Shown piece by piece: positions 16,842 to 27,096 of a stretch of DNA of 64,000 nucleotides (the stretch's first letter is position 1; the number at the start of each line of letters is the position of its first letter). Position numbers and translations under genes: made by a program. Source of the stretch: Closterium sp. Naga37s-1 (Eukaryota; Streptophyta; Zygnematophyceae; Desmidiales; Closteriaceae); NCBI GenBank assembly GCA_947471745.1, contig CANJKZ010000723.1, forward strand, positions 8,507,001 to 8,571,000, read 5' to 3'. The notes under the pieces were generated by a model, which was not told where the DNA came from, searched no databases, and saw nothing but the letters and a program-made list of their open reading frames with translations.

Positions 16842-19637
16842 CTACGCGAGTGCGTGTATGTCGCGGAATCCCCGGCTCCTCAGGTACACTTGCAGGGCAG
16901 GGTGGTTTTCAATGTTGGCCAGGGGCACCCAGCTATCCTCAGTTGGCGTGCGGTCCTTCCAGCGAACGAGGAATTCAATCCTTTTGATTCCCGTGGGGTG
17001 TCGAATCCGATGGCTCAGGATTTTTTCGGGCTCGATGATCGGCTCTGATGCACGGCGAGTCATGGATGGCGGGCGGTGGCGAGGCAATTGGCTTGTGGTT
17101 GGGATGTATGGGCGAAGCAAGCTGACGTGGAACGAAGGGCTGATGTACCAGTCGGTCGGTAACAGTAGGTGCGCGGTTACTGGCGTGATCATGTGGCTGA
17201 TTTGGAATGGGCCACAGTAGCGCGGTCGCAGTTTTGGTACGTCGGGCAGTCGCAGGTTTTGCGTGTCGAGCAGTACGTAATCCCCTGACTGGTAGGTGAC
17301 GGGTCGGCGGTGGCGGTCGGCGTTGCGCTTAGCGATGACATTTGCTTTTTTAATTGCTTCTGCAGCTCTGGTGCGGGCAGCTTGCAGAATTTCGGCGAAT
17401 TGTTGTGCACGTGGTGTCGGATTGTCCGGACTCGGCGTCATGGGCACTGTATGATTTTGCCCGTAGTTCAGGTAGAAGGGGGACTGCTGCGTCGTCGCTG
17501 ACGTGGCGTTGTTGTACGCGAACTCGATCAGCGGCAGCTGCTGTTCCCAAGTCGTGGGGTCGTCGCACGTGGCACGAATCAACTGCTCCATCGTCTGATT
17601 CGTCCGCTCCGTTTGGCCGTCGGTCTCGGGGTGGTACGACGAACTGAACTGTAGCCTGGTCCCGAACTGCTCCCAGAGCTTTTTCCAGAAGTTGCTGGTA
17701 AACTTCGTGTCCCTGTCGCTGATAATCGCTGCTGGTATCCCGTGCAGGCGAACAACGGCTGCGATGAACAGACGAGCGGTCTCCTCGGCTGAGATCGACT
17801 TTTTGCACGCAGCGAAGTGTGCCATCTTCGTCAGCCTGTCAACGACGACCATCACCGCGTCGTTACCCCCAGGGTTCGAAGGTAACCCTGTGACGAAGTC
17901 CATGGTAACCTGCTGCCAGGCGCGCTCGGGCGGTGGTATCGGCTGCCATTGACCCGCCTTCCGCTTCCTCGAGCTCTTCATCACCTGACACGTGGGGCAC
18001 GAGCCCACGTGCTGCTGTACGTCGGTCAACAGCTCCGGCCAGTAATAATACCGCTGCAGTTGCTGTCGCGTTTTTTCTACCCCAAAGTGTCCCGAGGTAA
18101 TTCCGTCGTGTGCCTCCTGCAGTAGCAGCTCCCTCAGTAGTGAGTACGCAGGTACCCAGATGCGGTTGGTGCCTGTTTTTACGTAATAAACTCCTTTAGC
18201 TTCTGCCAGTTGCTGTGAGTTTCCAGTCGTGAAAAATGGGTCGGTGCGGTATCCGTGGGTGAATAGGCCTGTTAACAGCGGGTTGGTCTGGGCGAGTAGG
18301 ATGGCGTGGAGTTGGGTGGTAGGGCGGGTGAGTGCGTCGGCGATGTTGGATGCGCCTTTCTTGTACGTGACCGTGTAGTGGAAGTTGGACTCGAGGTAGT
18401 CCAGCCAGCGAATTTGTCGCGGATTGAGATTTGGTTGGGCGCGTAAGTACTGTAGTGATCGGTGGTCTGTCCGTACTGTCACGTCGTCGCCAGTCAGGTA
18501 ACACCGCCAAACCTTGAACGCGTGCACGATCGCCAACATTTCGCGGTCGTGTATCGGGTAGTTGCGTTCAGGCGGGTGCAGTTTGCGGGACTCGTACGCG
18601 ATTGGCTGGAGGCCGTTCCCGAAATCCTGCAACACTACTGCTCCCACAGCGATGTCACTTGCGTCAGTGACGAGCTCGAACGGACGGTGTGGATCGGCGA
18701 TGTGAAGCACGGGCGGTGAGCACAAAATGTTTTTGAGGGCCGAGAAGGCAGCTTGCTCTTTCTCCCCCCACGTATACTCAACCCCCTTCCTCAGCAGATC
18801 AGTCAACGGGGCAGTCAGCTTCGCCATGTCGGGGACGAACCGGCGCACGTAGTTGACGAACCCCAGAAAACTCTGCAACTCTGTCAAGTTGGTCGGCGCG
18901 TGCCACGCCTGAATCGTCGCAATTTTCTTCGGGTCTATTTCCACTCCTTCGGCTGAAATAATGTGTCCCAAAAACTCCAGACGGTCCTGTAAAAATTCAC
19001 ACTTAGACGCTTTTGTCAGTAGGCGGTTCTCACTCAGTATTGTAAAAACTGCTTCGATGTCCTGTAAGTGCTGTGCTCTGTCAGGGCTGTAAATCAGTAT
19101 GTCGTCCAGGTATACTATGACGCACTTATCTAAGAGTGGGCGGAAAGCTTCGTTCATGGTCATTTGAAATGTGGCGGGGGCGTTGGTCAGTCCGAAGGGC
19201 ATGACGGTGTATTCGAAGGATTCGTAGCGTGTTCGGAATGCGGTTTTAGGGCAGTCGGGCGGATTGACACGAATCTGATGGTAACCCCCCCGGAGGTCGA
19301 TTTTCGAGAAAACCCGGGCTGTGCGCAGTTGGTCGATCAGTTCGTCGGCTCGTGGGATGGGGTAACGGGATTTGATGGTAACCCTGTTCAGTGCTCTGTA
19401 ATCGATGCACATGCGAAATCCCCCGTCTTTTTTCGGTGTAAACAGTATCGGTGCTGCGAAAGGCGACGAACTAGGGCGAATGAACTCCTTCTCGAGCAGG
19501 TAATCGAGCTGCTTCCTCAGTTCGTCCAGTTCGGGCTGGGTCAGTCGGAACTGTCGCTGTACTGTTGGTTGTGCCCCCGGTTCCAATTCTATTCTGTGAT
19601 CGTGCGGTCGCTGAGGTGGCAGTCCCGTCGGTAAGTC
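16842..19637 (-). CDS. Ty3 pol, 3' part: reverse transcriptase, RNase H, integrase, chromodomain
   Basis: The open frame runs from the Copia-A insertion point to TAG at 16842, about 930 aa. In order: RT with FRMCIDYRALN and VYLDDILIYS; RNase H with ELVTDASD and YPIHDREMLAIV; integrase zinc finger (GHFGVEKTRQQL then CPTCQ); integrase core with MDFVTGLP, IISDRDTKF and HPETDGQTERTNQ; and a C-terminal chromodomain (EKILSHRIRH...FLVRWKDRTPTEDSW). Pol copies RNA to DNA and integrates it; the chromodomain is the mark of chromoviruses and is thought to direct integration to particular chromatin. The apparent first 35 codons of the open frame are Copia-A LTR sequence, not Ty3. Confidence 0.95.
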   Translation of the reverse strand, partial: DLPTGLPPQRPHDHRIELEPGAQPTVQRQFRLTQPELDELRKQLDYLLEKEFIRPSSSPFAAPILFTPKKDGGFRMCIDYRALNRVTIKSRYPIPRADELIDQLRTARVFSKIDLRGGYHQIRVNPPDCPKTAFRTRYESFEYTVMPFGLTNAPATFQMTMNEAFRPLLDKCVIVYLDDILIYSPDRAQHLQDIEAVFTILSENRLLTKASKCEFLQDRLEFLGHIISAEGVEIDPKKIATIQAWHAPTNLTELQSFLGFVNYVRRFVPDMAKLTAPLTDLLRKGVEYTWGEKEQAAFSALKNILCSPPVLHIADPHRPFELVTDASDIAVGAVVLQDFGNGLQPIAYESRKLHPPERNYPIHDREMLAIVHAFKVWRCYLTGDDVTVRTDHRSLQYLRAQPNLNPRQIRWLDYLESNFHYTVTYKKGASNIADALTRPTTQLHAILLAQTNPLLTGLFTHGYRTDPFFTTGNSQQLAEAKGVYYVKTGTNRIWVPAYSLLRELLLQEAHDGITSGHFGVEKTRQQLQRYYYWPELLTDVQQHVGSCPTCQVMKSSRKRKAGQWQPIPPPERAWQQVTMDFVTGLPSNPGGNDAVMVVVDRLTKMAHFAACKKSISAEETARLFIAAVVRLHGIPAAIISDRDTKFTSNFWKKLWEQFGTRLQFSSSYHPETDGQTERTNQTMEQLIRATCDDPTTWEQQLPLIEFAYNNATSATTQQSPFYLNYGQNHTVPMTPSPDNPTPRAQQFAEILQAARTRAAEAIKKANVIAKRNADRHRRPVTYQSGDYVLLDTQNLRLPDVPKLRPRYCGPFQISHMITPVTAHLLLPTDWYISPSFHVSLLRPYIPTTSQLPRHRPPSMTRRASEPIIEPEKILSHRIRHPTGIKRIEFLVRWKDRTPTEDSWVPLANIENHPALQVYLRSRGFRDIHALA

Positions 19638-19767
19638 TGTCAGAACATTATAGCTCATGCATATTGTGTAGGCTATAGTGGGGTACTCCATAAGGGGTAC
19701 AACCCAATTAGGGTTAGTACTTGTACCCAATTCATTCATAGTTCATACATTCCCTCGTTTCTTTTCA
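19638..19767 (+). repeat. Copia-A 5' LTR
   Basis: 130 bp, very short for copia. It contains a TATAGTGGGGTAC block shared with the LTRs of Copia-B, C and D. Confidence 0.93.
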
Positions 19768-19849
19768 TGGTATCGAGCAGGTTCCCTAGTGGGAACGCTT
19801 CCTAGGGCCCACCACGAACTTTTTTTTCCTGCCCGTAGCGCGCTTCGCT

Positions 19850-20340
19850 CCCACGGTCGCGCCCTCTCACGACCCCTCACGGCCCCTCGCGTCACCCTAG
19901 CGCGGCCCCTTACGGCCCCTTACGGCCCCTAGCGCGGCCCGTCGGCCCCTTACGGCCCCTTACGGCTCCTAGCGCGGCCCCTCGTGCCGCCCGTCGGCCC
20001 CTTACGGCCCCTTACGGCCCCTCGCGCGGCCCCTTACGGCCCCTCACGCGGCCCCTTACGGCCCCTCGCGCCGCCCGTCGGCCCCTTACGGCCCCTTACG
20101 GCCCCTCACGCGGCCCCTTACGGCCCCTCGCGCCGCCCGTCGGCCCCTTACGGCCCCTTACGGCCCCTCGCGCGGCCCCTTACGGCCCCTCGCGCCGCCC
20201 GTCGGCCCCTCGCACCGCCCTCAGCGGCCCCTTCCGGCCCCCTACGGCCCGTCGCCGCCCTCCGCGGCCCCTCGCACCGCCCCTTCACGGCCCGTCGCCG
20301 CCCTCCGCGGCTCCTCGCGACGCGGCCCCTCGCACCGCCC
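19850..20340. repeat. GC-rich leader repeats of Copia-A
   Basis: Imperfect tandem CGGCCCCTTACGGCCCCTCG units between primer site and gag start. The leaders of Copia-B, C and D carry related CGGCCCCTTCG-type repeats, so this is a conserved family character. The start codon of gag-pol is at 20784. Confidence 0.9.
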
Positions 20341-20783
20341 TCTCCGGCCCACTGTCGCCGCCCCTACCGCAGCGGCCGCCGCCGTCCCTGCCGTAGCAGC
20401 CGCAGCCGTCGCCAGCAGCAGCCGCCACCACCTCCCTCGGGGCCGCGGCTGCTGCCGCAGCTGACTGCACCCGCCGACGCCGCTCCACTCGGCCCCGCCG
20501 CCGCTCCCCACGCGGCCTCGCCGCGCCACCTGAGCCGCCCGGGCCTGCCGAGCCGCCGTACCGCCCGAGCCGCCGTACCGCCCGAGCCGCCCGAGCCGCC
20601 GTGTCGCCGAGCCGCGCTTGCTGCCGAGCCGCCGTACCGCCGAGCCGCCCGAGCCGCCCGAGCCGCCGAGTTGCCGAGCCGCCGAGCAGCTGAGCCACCC
20701 GAGTCGCCCTGTCCGGTAAGTGCAGCGCCTCTGTCCCTGCACTGCCCTCACCCTACTGTTAGCGCTGCTAGTCTACTGCTGTC

Positions 20784-23700
20784 ATGGCTACCCCTAGTGT
20801 CCTCGCCTTTGACGCTGAGGGTCGGGCCATTGACTTTGACGTCTGGGTAGATGACCTGCAGCTTTTCTTACAGTGCGACAGAGCAGACGGCCTCTCCCTC
20901 TTTGACCTCACTTCTGGTGCCTCTCCTGCCCCCGCTGCTGATGCTGACGCCACTGTTCGCTCACAGTGGGCCACGCGCGATGCTGCTGCACGTCTTGCTG
21001 TGCGTCGCCACCTACCTACCTCTGAGCGTGCGCACTTTAGCCAGTACAAGAGTGCTCAGACCTTGTACGACGCTGTAGTTGCACACTACTCCTCCCCTGC
21101 CACTGCTGCACTGAGCCGCCTCATGCTACCGTACCTCTTCCCTGACCTTGCTGCCTTTCCCACAGTCGCTGACCTCATTACACACCTCCGCACTAGTGAC
21201 ACTCGCTACCGCGCTGCGCTTCCTGCTGAGTTCTGCGCCAAGAACCCCCCCCCCATGTACATCACCCTCTACTACATAGTCACCCGTCTCCCTGACTCCC
21301 TTCGCGTAGTCAGGGACCACTTCCTCTCGGTTTGTCCCACCACTCTCACCGTTGACCTCCTCGAGAAGGCCCTCCTAGCAGCAGAAAAGAGCATAGTCGC
21401 TGTAGGAGCCTCTCGTGGTGACCCTCGCACCCCCATCTTTGAGGGGTGTTCCCCCTCCCCTCTTTTGCCCTCTGTTGCCTCTGCTGCTGCGGCCGACCTC
21501 GCTGGTTTGGAGTCGGTTGGGGCAGCGTCTACCCCTAGCGGGAGACGCCGCCCTGGCAGGGGCAAGGGGGGCAGGGGCGCTGGAGGAGCTAGCGGGGGCG
21601 GTGGAGGCGGCGGTGGAGGCGGTGGAGGAGGTGGGGGTGGCGGTGGGGGTGGTGGCGGGGGTGGAGGTGTAGGTGGCGGCAGTGGAGGCGCAGGAGGCAG
21701 CGGCGGTGGCGGAGGGAGCGGAGGTGGCGGCGGTGGAGGAGGAGGCGGCGGAGGAGGTGGAGCTGGTCGCGGTGGCGCTGCGCAGAGGGTCAGCTCCGGT
21801 GGTGGTCAGCGCCAGCAGCAGCAGCAGCAGCAGCGCACTCGTGACGTCCCCTCCCCTCAGCAGCTCCGTGAGTGGTACACTGCACGCCAGAGGGGTGGGG
21901 GTACTGGTCCGTGCACCTACGTCCTGCGCACCGGCGACCGCGCGGGTGAGCAGTGCGGGGGTGCGCACTCCACCCAGCGCTGCTTTGGCCGCCTGACGGA
22001 CGCTTGGCGTCACCAGTTCCCTGAGGCCACTGAGATCCCCCGCTGGGGTGAGCTGTCTAGGGCGGGTGTAGCTGTCTTTGACCTTGACTTTGATGCTATT
22101 CTTGCTGCCGTGTATACTGTGACTATTAGTGATGAGGGTGACTGTTACCGGTGTTTTCCGCCCGACCCGGGCATTGAGACTGCTGCTCTAGGTACTGGTG
22201 AGGCTGCTGCTCTAGGTGCTAGCGAGGCTGCTGCTCTAGGTGCGTCTGCTCCCTCAGGTGCTGGTGAGTCTGCTCTCTCAGGTTCTGCGTCGGCTTCGGC
22301 CTCCCACACCTTCACCCTTGACTCGGGGGCTTCTCGCTCCTTCTTTCGAGACCGCACCACACTCACGCCGCTTGGCCGGCCAGTGGCGGTCTCTCTGGCA
22401 GACCCCTCTGGGGGTCCTGTCCTTGCTCACTTCTCCACTGTCCTCCCGTGTCCGGCGGCCCCCTCTGGCACCCTGTCTGGTCTCTACCTCCCCTCGTTCT
22501 CTACGAACTTGGTGAGTGGTGCTGACCTACAGGATGCGGGGGTTCACCAGTTCACTCCTGCGAGTCAGCGGGTGACCCACTGCACGGACGCTCGGACAGG
22601 CCGCCACCTGGCCACGTTTACACGTCGGCCAGGGTCGAGCCTGTACACACTGACCACTGCGTCTCCTCCAGTCCCTGCGTCTGGTCAGGTAGCTGCGTCG
22701 GGTCAGGTGTTTGCTGCAGCGTCCAGGTCTGGTCCTGAGTCTGCCCCCTGCTCGTGTCGCCTCCTGTCTCACGAGACTCTCCTCTGGCACCACCGCCTTG
22801 GTCACCCCTCCCTGCTTCGTCTCCGGAGCATGGCCTCCCGTGTCCTTGTCTCTGGTCTTCCCCGGTCCCTCCCTCCCCTTCCTTCGGGGCCTGGCCCTAC
22901 CTGCGTCCCCTGTGTCGAGGGACGGCAGCGGGCTACCCCTCACTCCTCCCAGTTTCCTCCGACAGAGGCCCCGCTGCAGACGCTTCACATGGACGTGTGG
23001 GGCCCGGCCCGCGTCCGTGGACAGGGTCACGAGCGCTACTTCCTGCTGGTGGTTGACGACTACTCGCGTTACACCACAGTCTTCCCCTTGCGCAGCAAGG
23101 GTGATGTCACTGAGGTGTTGATCGACTGGATCCGCGCAGCTCGTCTCCAGCTCAGGCGGAGCTTCGGCTCGGACTTTCCTGTTCTGCGTCTGCACTCTGA
23201 CAGAGGCGGAGAGTTCTCCTCTGGCCTTCTGCGAGCCTACTGTCGTGCACGAGGCATCCGCCAGACCTTCACGCTTCCGGACTCTCCACAGCAAAATGGG
23301 ATTGCTGAGCGCCGCATTGGCATGGTCATGGACGTCGCCCGTACGTCCATGATGCATGCGGCTGCCCCCCATTTTCTGTGGCCGTTTGCGGTTCGGTACG
23401 CGGCGCATCAGATCAACCTTCAGCCCAGGGTCTCCATGCCAGAGACCTCCCCAGCTTTGCTGTGGACGGGGAAGGTTGGCGATGCGTCTGCGTTCCGTGT
23501 CTGGGGATCTCGGGCGTTTGTCCGCGACTTGTCTGCGGACAAGCTGTCCCCTCGTGCTGCTCCTTGCGTCTTCCTGGGTTTCCCCCCTGACGCCCCAGGG
23601 TGGCAGTTCTACCACCCCACCTCTCGCCGTGTTCTGTCCTCCCAGGACGTCACGTTCGACGAGTCGGTCCCCTACTACCGCCTCTTCCCCTACCGCACTC

Positions 23701-26700
23701 CGTCCCTCCCCCCGCCACCGCTCTTCCTTGTACCAGGTCCCCCCCCGGTAGACCCCCTCCCCCCTCAGGGTCCTGCCCCTTCAGGTGTGTCCCAGGTAGA
23801 CGCTGTTGAGCCTGTCGAGGTCGCTGGTGACTCTGGTGCTGCTGAGGGTGCTGAGCCTGGGGGTGCTGACTCTGGGGGTGCTGAGCATGTGGGTGCTACG
23901 CCTGGGGGTGCTGAGCCTGGGGGTACTGAGTCTGGGGGTGCTGAGTCTGGGGGTACTACGACTGGGGGTGCTGAGCCTGGGGGTACTACGCCTGGAGGTG
24001 CTGAGCCTGGGGGTGCTGCGTCTGGGGGTGCTGAGCCTGGGGGTACTACGCCTGGAGGTGCTGAGCCTGGAGGTGCTACGCCTGGTTGTGCTGTGCCTGG
24101 CGGTTCTCCGGGTGCTCCTTCTCGCCGGGAGCCACTCCCTCCCCAGGAGCTGCGTGAGTGGTTTGCCCGGCGCTGGAGGCGAGCTGCTGGAGCTGCTGGA
24201 GCTGGAGGTGCTGCGGGTACTGGAGGTTCTGTTGCTGCTGAGGGAGCTGGTGCCACGGGTCCCGGAGGTGCTCGTACTGGGAGTACTGGAGCTGCTGGAC
24301 CTGCGGGTACTTCTGGAGCTGGAGTTGCTGCGGGTGTTGACGCGGAGGCTACTGCTGTCGGTCCTGGAGGCGGTCCTGCTGGGGGTACTACTGGTGCTGC
24401 TGGGGGTTCTGGAGCTGGAGCTGCTACTGGCGCTGGTGCTGCCACTGGGGGTGCTGGTGCTGTCCCTCCTGTGTCTGGAGTCGCCGCGCGGCCTCGGCCG
24501 TACTTCGTTCCGCTCCTTCAGCAGGTTCTTGGTCTCCCGCCTTCTACTGGTCCTCCTCCTCCCTTAGAGTGTCCACAGCCTGTCCCGTCGCAGTTACAGT
24601 TACAGCTGGCCTCCCCACTGCCTGCTCCGTCTCCCTACACTGGTCCTACTGGAGGTCTTGCTGAGCGTCGTGAGCCTGCGTCTCGCCCTGCGTCGCCTGT
24701 CCGTGCTGCTCGCACTAGTGGTCGCGGTTCGCGTCAGCGTCCTCCTCCTGTCCCTGGCACGCACCGGATGTCTCTGCGTCCGTCCACTGCTCCTCTGCGT
24801 GCCCCTTTGCCTTCTCCTCCTGAGTCTTCTCTTCCTGCTCTTGCCGACCCGGAGTCGGACTCTCTTCGCGCTGCCAGTCCTACTGTCACGCGTCTCCTTG
24901 CTACTGTTGTCACTGACCCTTCCTTTGAGTCCACTGCTGCGTCTGCTCTAGTTGCTGAGCTCGTCGACTTTGCTGCTCGCTGTCGCCTAGACTACGTCGC
25001 CAGTCTTGTTGCTGAGTCTGAGTCTGTCTGTCCTCCGTCCGTCGGGGGTGAGTGTGCCCTTGGCACGGACGTCCTTGAGGACAGGCAGGAGGAGTTCCAG
25101 TGCTTGGCCGCTGCTTCACCTCATCTCGTGTCCGTACTGCTTACCCCTGAGGGAGACCCGGATGCACTTGACATCCCGACTCCGCGCTCTTACGCGGAGG
25201 CGATAGAGGGTCCCTACTCCTCTCAGTGGCAGGCAGCTATGGACGCAGAGATGGCTTCCTGGAAGTCCACAGGCACCTACGTTGACGCTGTTCCCCCTCC
25301 TGGGGCGAACATCGTCAGCGGCATGTGGATTTTCAGGGTGAAGCGACCGCCGGGTTCTCCGCCTGTCTTCAAGGCGCGTTACGTGGCTCGTGGCTTCAGT
25401 CAGCGGCAGGGAGTTGACTACTTTCAGACCTTCTCTCCCACCCCGAAGATGACCACTCTTCGGGTACTGCTGCACGTAGCTGCTCACCGTGACTACGAGC
25501 TACACTCTCTTGACTTCAGCACTGCTTTCTTGCAGGGCAGCCTGCACGAGGAGATCTGGCTGCGTCGCCCACCTGGCTTCACTGGGTCTTTTCCTCCTGG
25601 CACCCAGTGGAGCCTACGGCGGCCAGTCTACGGTCTCCGCCAGGCACCGCGTGAGTGGCACGACACACTGAGGACTACACTTGCGGCTCTTGGGTTTGCT
25701 CCCTCTACTGCCGACCCGTCGCTGTTTCTGCGCACCGACACTTCTTTGCCGCCGTTCTACATCCTCGTGTACGTCGACGACTTGGTCTTTGCCACAGCTG
25801 ACACTGCAGGACTAGCCCACGTGAAGTCCGAGCTGCAGAAGAGACACATGTGCACTGACCTGGGTGAACTGCGCAGCTACCTTGGCTTGCAGATCACTCG
25901 GGACAGAGCACGCCGCACCATTACCCTGACTCAGTCACACATGGTGCAGCAGGTCCTTCAGCGCTTCGGCTTCACGTACTCCTCGCCTCAGGCCACTCCT
26001 CTGCCTACTCGCCACTCGCTCTCAGCTCTGCCTTCGGATGAGTCCGTAGAGTCGAGTGGCCCGTACCCAGAGCTTGTTGGCTGCCTCATGTACCTGATTA
26101 CCTGCACACGACCTGACCTTGCATACCCTCTTAGCATTCTTGCACGCTATGTTGCTCCTGGGAGACACAGACCGGAGCACATGGCTGCAGCGAAGAGGGT
26201 GTTGCGCTACTTGTGCAGTACGTCGGGCATGGGGCTTGTGCTTGGAGGGCAGAGTCCAGTGGTCCTTACTGGGCACGCAGACGCTTCTTGGGCTGACGAC
26301 CAGGCTACGCAGCGGTCGTCACAGGGTTACACCTTCAGCCTTGGTTCCGGCTCTGTTTCGTGGCGGGCTACTCGCTCGTCTTCTGTTCTCGGCTCCAGTT
26401 GTGAGGCTGAGATCTACGCAGGAGCCATGGCTGCACAGGAGCTTCGCTGGCTCACCTACCTGCTGACTGACCTCGGAGAGTTGCCTCGTTCTCCTCCAGT
26501 GCTGTACGTAGACAACAAGGCCATGCTGGCCTTGTGTCGGGAGCAGCGACTGGAGCACAGAACGAAGCACATTGCTCTCCGCTACTTTCTTGCTCGTGAG
26601 CTGCAGCAGCGTGGTCAGCTGCGTCTTGCGTACGTGGCCTCTGAGGCCAACACTGCTGATATCTTCACCAAGGCACTTGCGCCTTGTGACCATCAGCGCT

Positions 26701-26753
26701 TCTGTACTCAGCTGGGCCTTGTGCCTACCTTGCCTCACTTGCTCACCTCTTGA
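20784..26753 (+). CDS. Copia-A Gag-Pol polyprotein
   Basis: 1989 aa, uninterrupted. Gag about 1-430: capsid-like N-terminus (FDVWVDDLQLFLQCD), a poly-Gly tract at about 271-327, then an expanded zinc-knuckle-like motif starting C377 (C-X13-C-X3-H-X4-C). Aspartic protease DSGA at 513-516. GAG-pre-integrase HHRLGHPS at 669. Integrase DD35E triad D737, D806, E842. A proline-rich stretch, then GGAEPGG-type repeats at about 1020-1109, then QELREWFARRW. RT with FQTFSPTPKMTTLR and YVDD at 1663-1666. RNase H with GHADASWADD at about 1830 and CEAEIYA at 1873. It would make element cDNA and insert it. All catalytic residues I can place are present. gag and pol are in one frame, as in most plant copia elements. 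Confidence 0.96.
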   Translation: MATPSVLAFDAEGRAIDFDVWVDDLQLFLQCDRADGLSLFDLTSGASPAPAADADATVRSQWATRDAAARLAVRRHLPTSERAHFSQYKSAQTLYDAVVAHYSSPATAALSRLMLPYLFPDLAAFPTVADLITHLRTSDTRYRAALPAEFCAKNPPPMYITLYYIVTRLPDSLRVVRDHFLSVCPTTLTVDLLEKALLAAEKSIVAVGASRGDPRTPIFEGCSPSPLLPSVASAAAADLAGLESVGAASTPSGRRRPGRGKGGRGAGGASGGGGGGGGGGGGGGGGGGGGGGGGGVGGGSGGAGGSGGGGGSGGGGGGGGGGGGGGAGRGGAAQRVSSGGGQRQQQQQQQRTRDVPSPQQLREWYTARQRGGGTGPCTYVLRTGDRAGEQCGGAHSTQRCFGRLTDAWRHQFPEATEIPRWGELSRAGVAVFDLDFDAILAAVYTVTISDEGDCYRCFPPDPGIETAALGTGEAAALGASEAAALGASAPSGAGESALSGSASASASHTFTLDSGASRSFFRDRTTLTPLGRPVAVSLADPSGGPVLAHFSTVLPCPAAPSGTLSGLYLPSFSTNLVSGADLQDAGVHQFTPASQRVTHCTDARTGRHLATFTRRPGSSLYTLTTASPPVPASGQVAASGQVFAAASRSGPESAPCSCRLLSHETLLWHHRLGHPSLLRLRSMASRVLVSGLPRSLPPLPSGPGPTCVPCVEGRQRATPHSSQFPPTEAPLQTLHMDVWGPARVRGQGHERYFLLVVDDYSRYTTVFPLRSKGDVTEVLIDWIRAARLQLRRSFGSDFPVLRLHSDRGGEFSSGLLRAYCRARGIRQTFTLPDSPQQNGIAERRIGMVMDVARTSMMHAAAPHFLWPFAVRYAAHQINLQPRVSMPETSPALLWTGKVGDASAFRVWGSRAFVRDLSADKLSPRAAPCVFLGFPPDAPGWQFYHPTSRRVLSSQDVTFDESVPYYRLFPYRTPSLPPPPLFLVPGPPPVDPLPPQGPAPSGVSQVDAVEPVEVAGDSGAAEGAEPGGADSGGAEHVGATPGGAEPGGTESGGAESGGTTTGGAEPGGTTPGGAEPGGAASGGAEPGGTTPGGAEPGGATPGCAVPGGSPGAPSRREPLPPQELREWFARRWRRAAGAAGAGGAAGTGGSVAAEGAGATGPGGARTGSTGAAGPAGTSGAGVAAGVDAEATAVGPGGGPAGGTTGAAGGSGAGAATGAGAATGGAGAVPPVSGVAARPRPYFVPLLQQVLGLPPSTGPPPPLECPQPVPSQLQLQLASPLPAPSPYTGPTGGLAERREPASRPASPVRAARTSGRGSRQRPPPVPGTHRMSLRPSTAPLRAPLPSPPESSLPALADPESDSLRAASPTVTRLLATVVTDPSFESTAASALVAELVDFAARCRLDYVASLVAESESVCPPSVGGECALGTDVLEDRQEEFQCLAAASPHLVSVLLTPEGDPDALDIPTPRSYAEAIEGPYSSQWQAAMDAEMASWKSTGTYVDAVPPPGANIVSGMWIFRVKRPPGSPPVFKARYVARGFSQRQGVDYFQTFSPTPKMTTLRVLLHVAAHRDYELHSLDFSTAFLQGSLHEEIWLRRPPGFTGSFPPGTQWSLRRPVYGLRQAPREWHDTLRTTLAALGFAPSTADPSLFLRTDTSLPPFYILVYVDDLVFATADTAGLAHVKSELQKRHMCTDLGELRSYLGLQITRDRARRTITLTQSHMVQQVLQRFGFTYSSPQATPLPTRHSLSALPSDESVESSGPYPELVGCLMYLITCTRPDLAYPLSILARYVAPGRHRPEHMAAAKRVLRYLCSTSGMGLVLGGQSPVVLTGHADASWADDQATQRSSQGYTFSLGSGSVSWRATRSSSVLGSSCEAEIYAGAMAAQELRWLTYLLTDLGELPRSPPVLYVDNKAMLALCREQRLEHRTKHIALRYFLARELQQRGQLRLAYVASEANTADIFTKALAPCDHQRFCTQLGLVPTLPHLLTS

Positions 26754-26966
26754 CCTTGCTTGTACTGTTACATACATATATACCTGCTCTTTCTTGTCTA
26801 GCCTTTTTATATATATGTGTACTCCTGCTTGTGAACTGGCCTTGTGGCCTTGAACTTGTGCTCGGAATGTGTGGTGACTTTGTGATCCACCCTGAGCTTG
26901 CTTTGCTTTGCTTTACTTGACTGGTCTTGTGACCCCTTGTTCTCCCCCACTTTGCCTATGGGGGTG

Positions 26967-27096
26967 TGTCAGAACATTATAGCTCATGCATATTGTGTAG
27001 GCTATAGTGGGGTACTCCATAAGGGATACAACCCAATTAGGGTTAGTACTTGTACCCAATTCATTCATAGTTCATACATTCCCTCGTTTCTTCTCA
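26967..27096 (+). repeat. Copia-A 3' LTR
   Basis: 130 bp, followed by AAGTC. 26754-26966 is the 3' untranslated part. Confidence 0.93.

Larger units (their letters stand above)
19638..27096 (+). mobile_element. Copia-A: complete Ty1/copia retrotransposon nested in Ty3 pol
   Basis: 7459 bp. The 130-bp LTRs (19638-19767, 26967-27096) start TGTCAGAAC, end in CTCA/TTCA and differ at about two sites. Target duplication AAGTC lies at 19633-19637 and 27097-27101. Right after the left LTR is TGGTATCGAGCAGG, close to an initiator-tRNA-Met primer site; before the right LTR is the purine run TATGGGGGTG. A single open frame spans gag-pol, so this is the youngest and potentially active element in the window. 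Confidence 0.96.

Noticed and set aside
17310-19634. Several frames on + across Ty3 pol
   Set aside because: They are antisense shadows of the pol reading frame.
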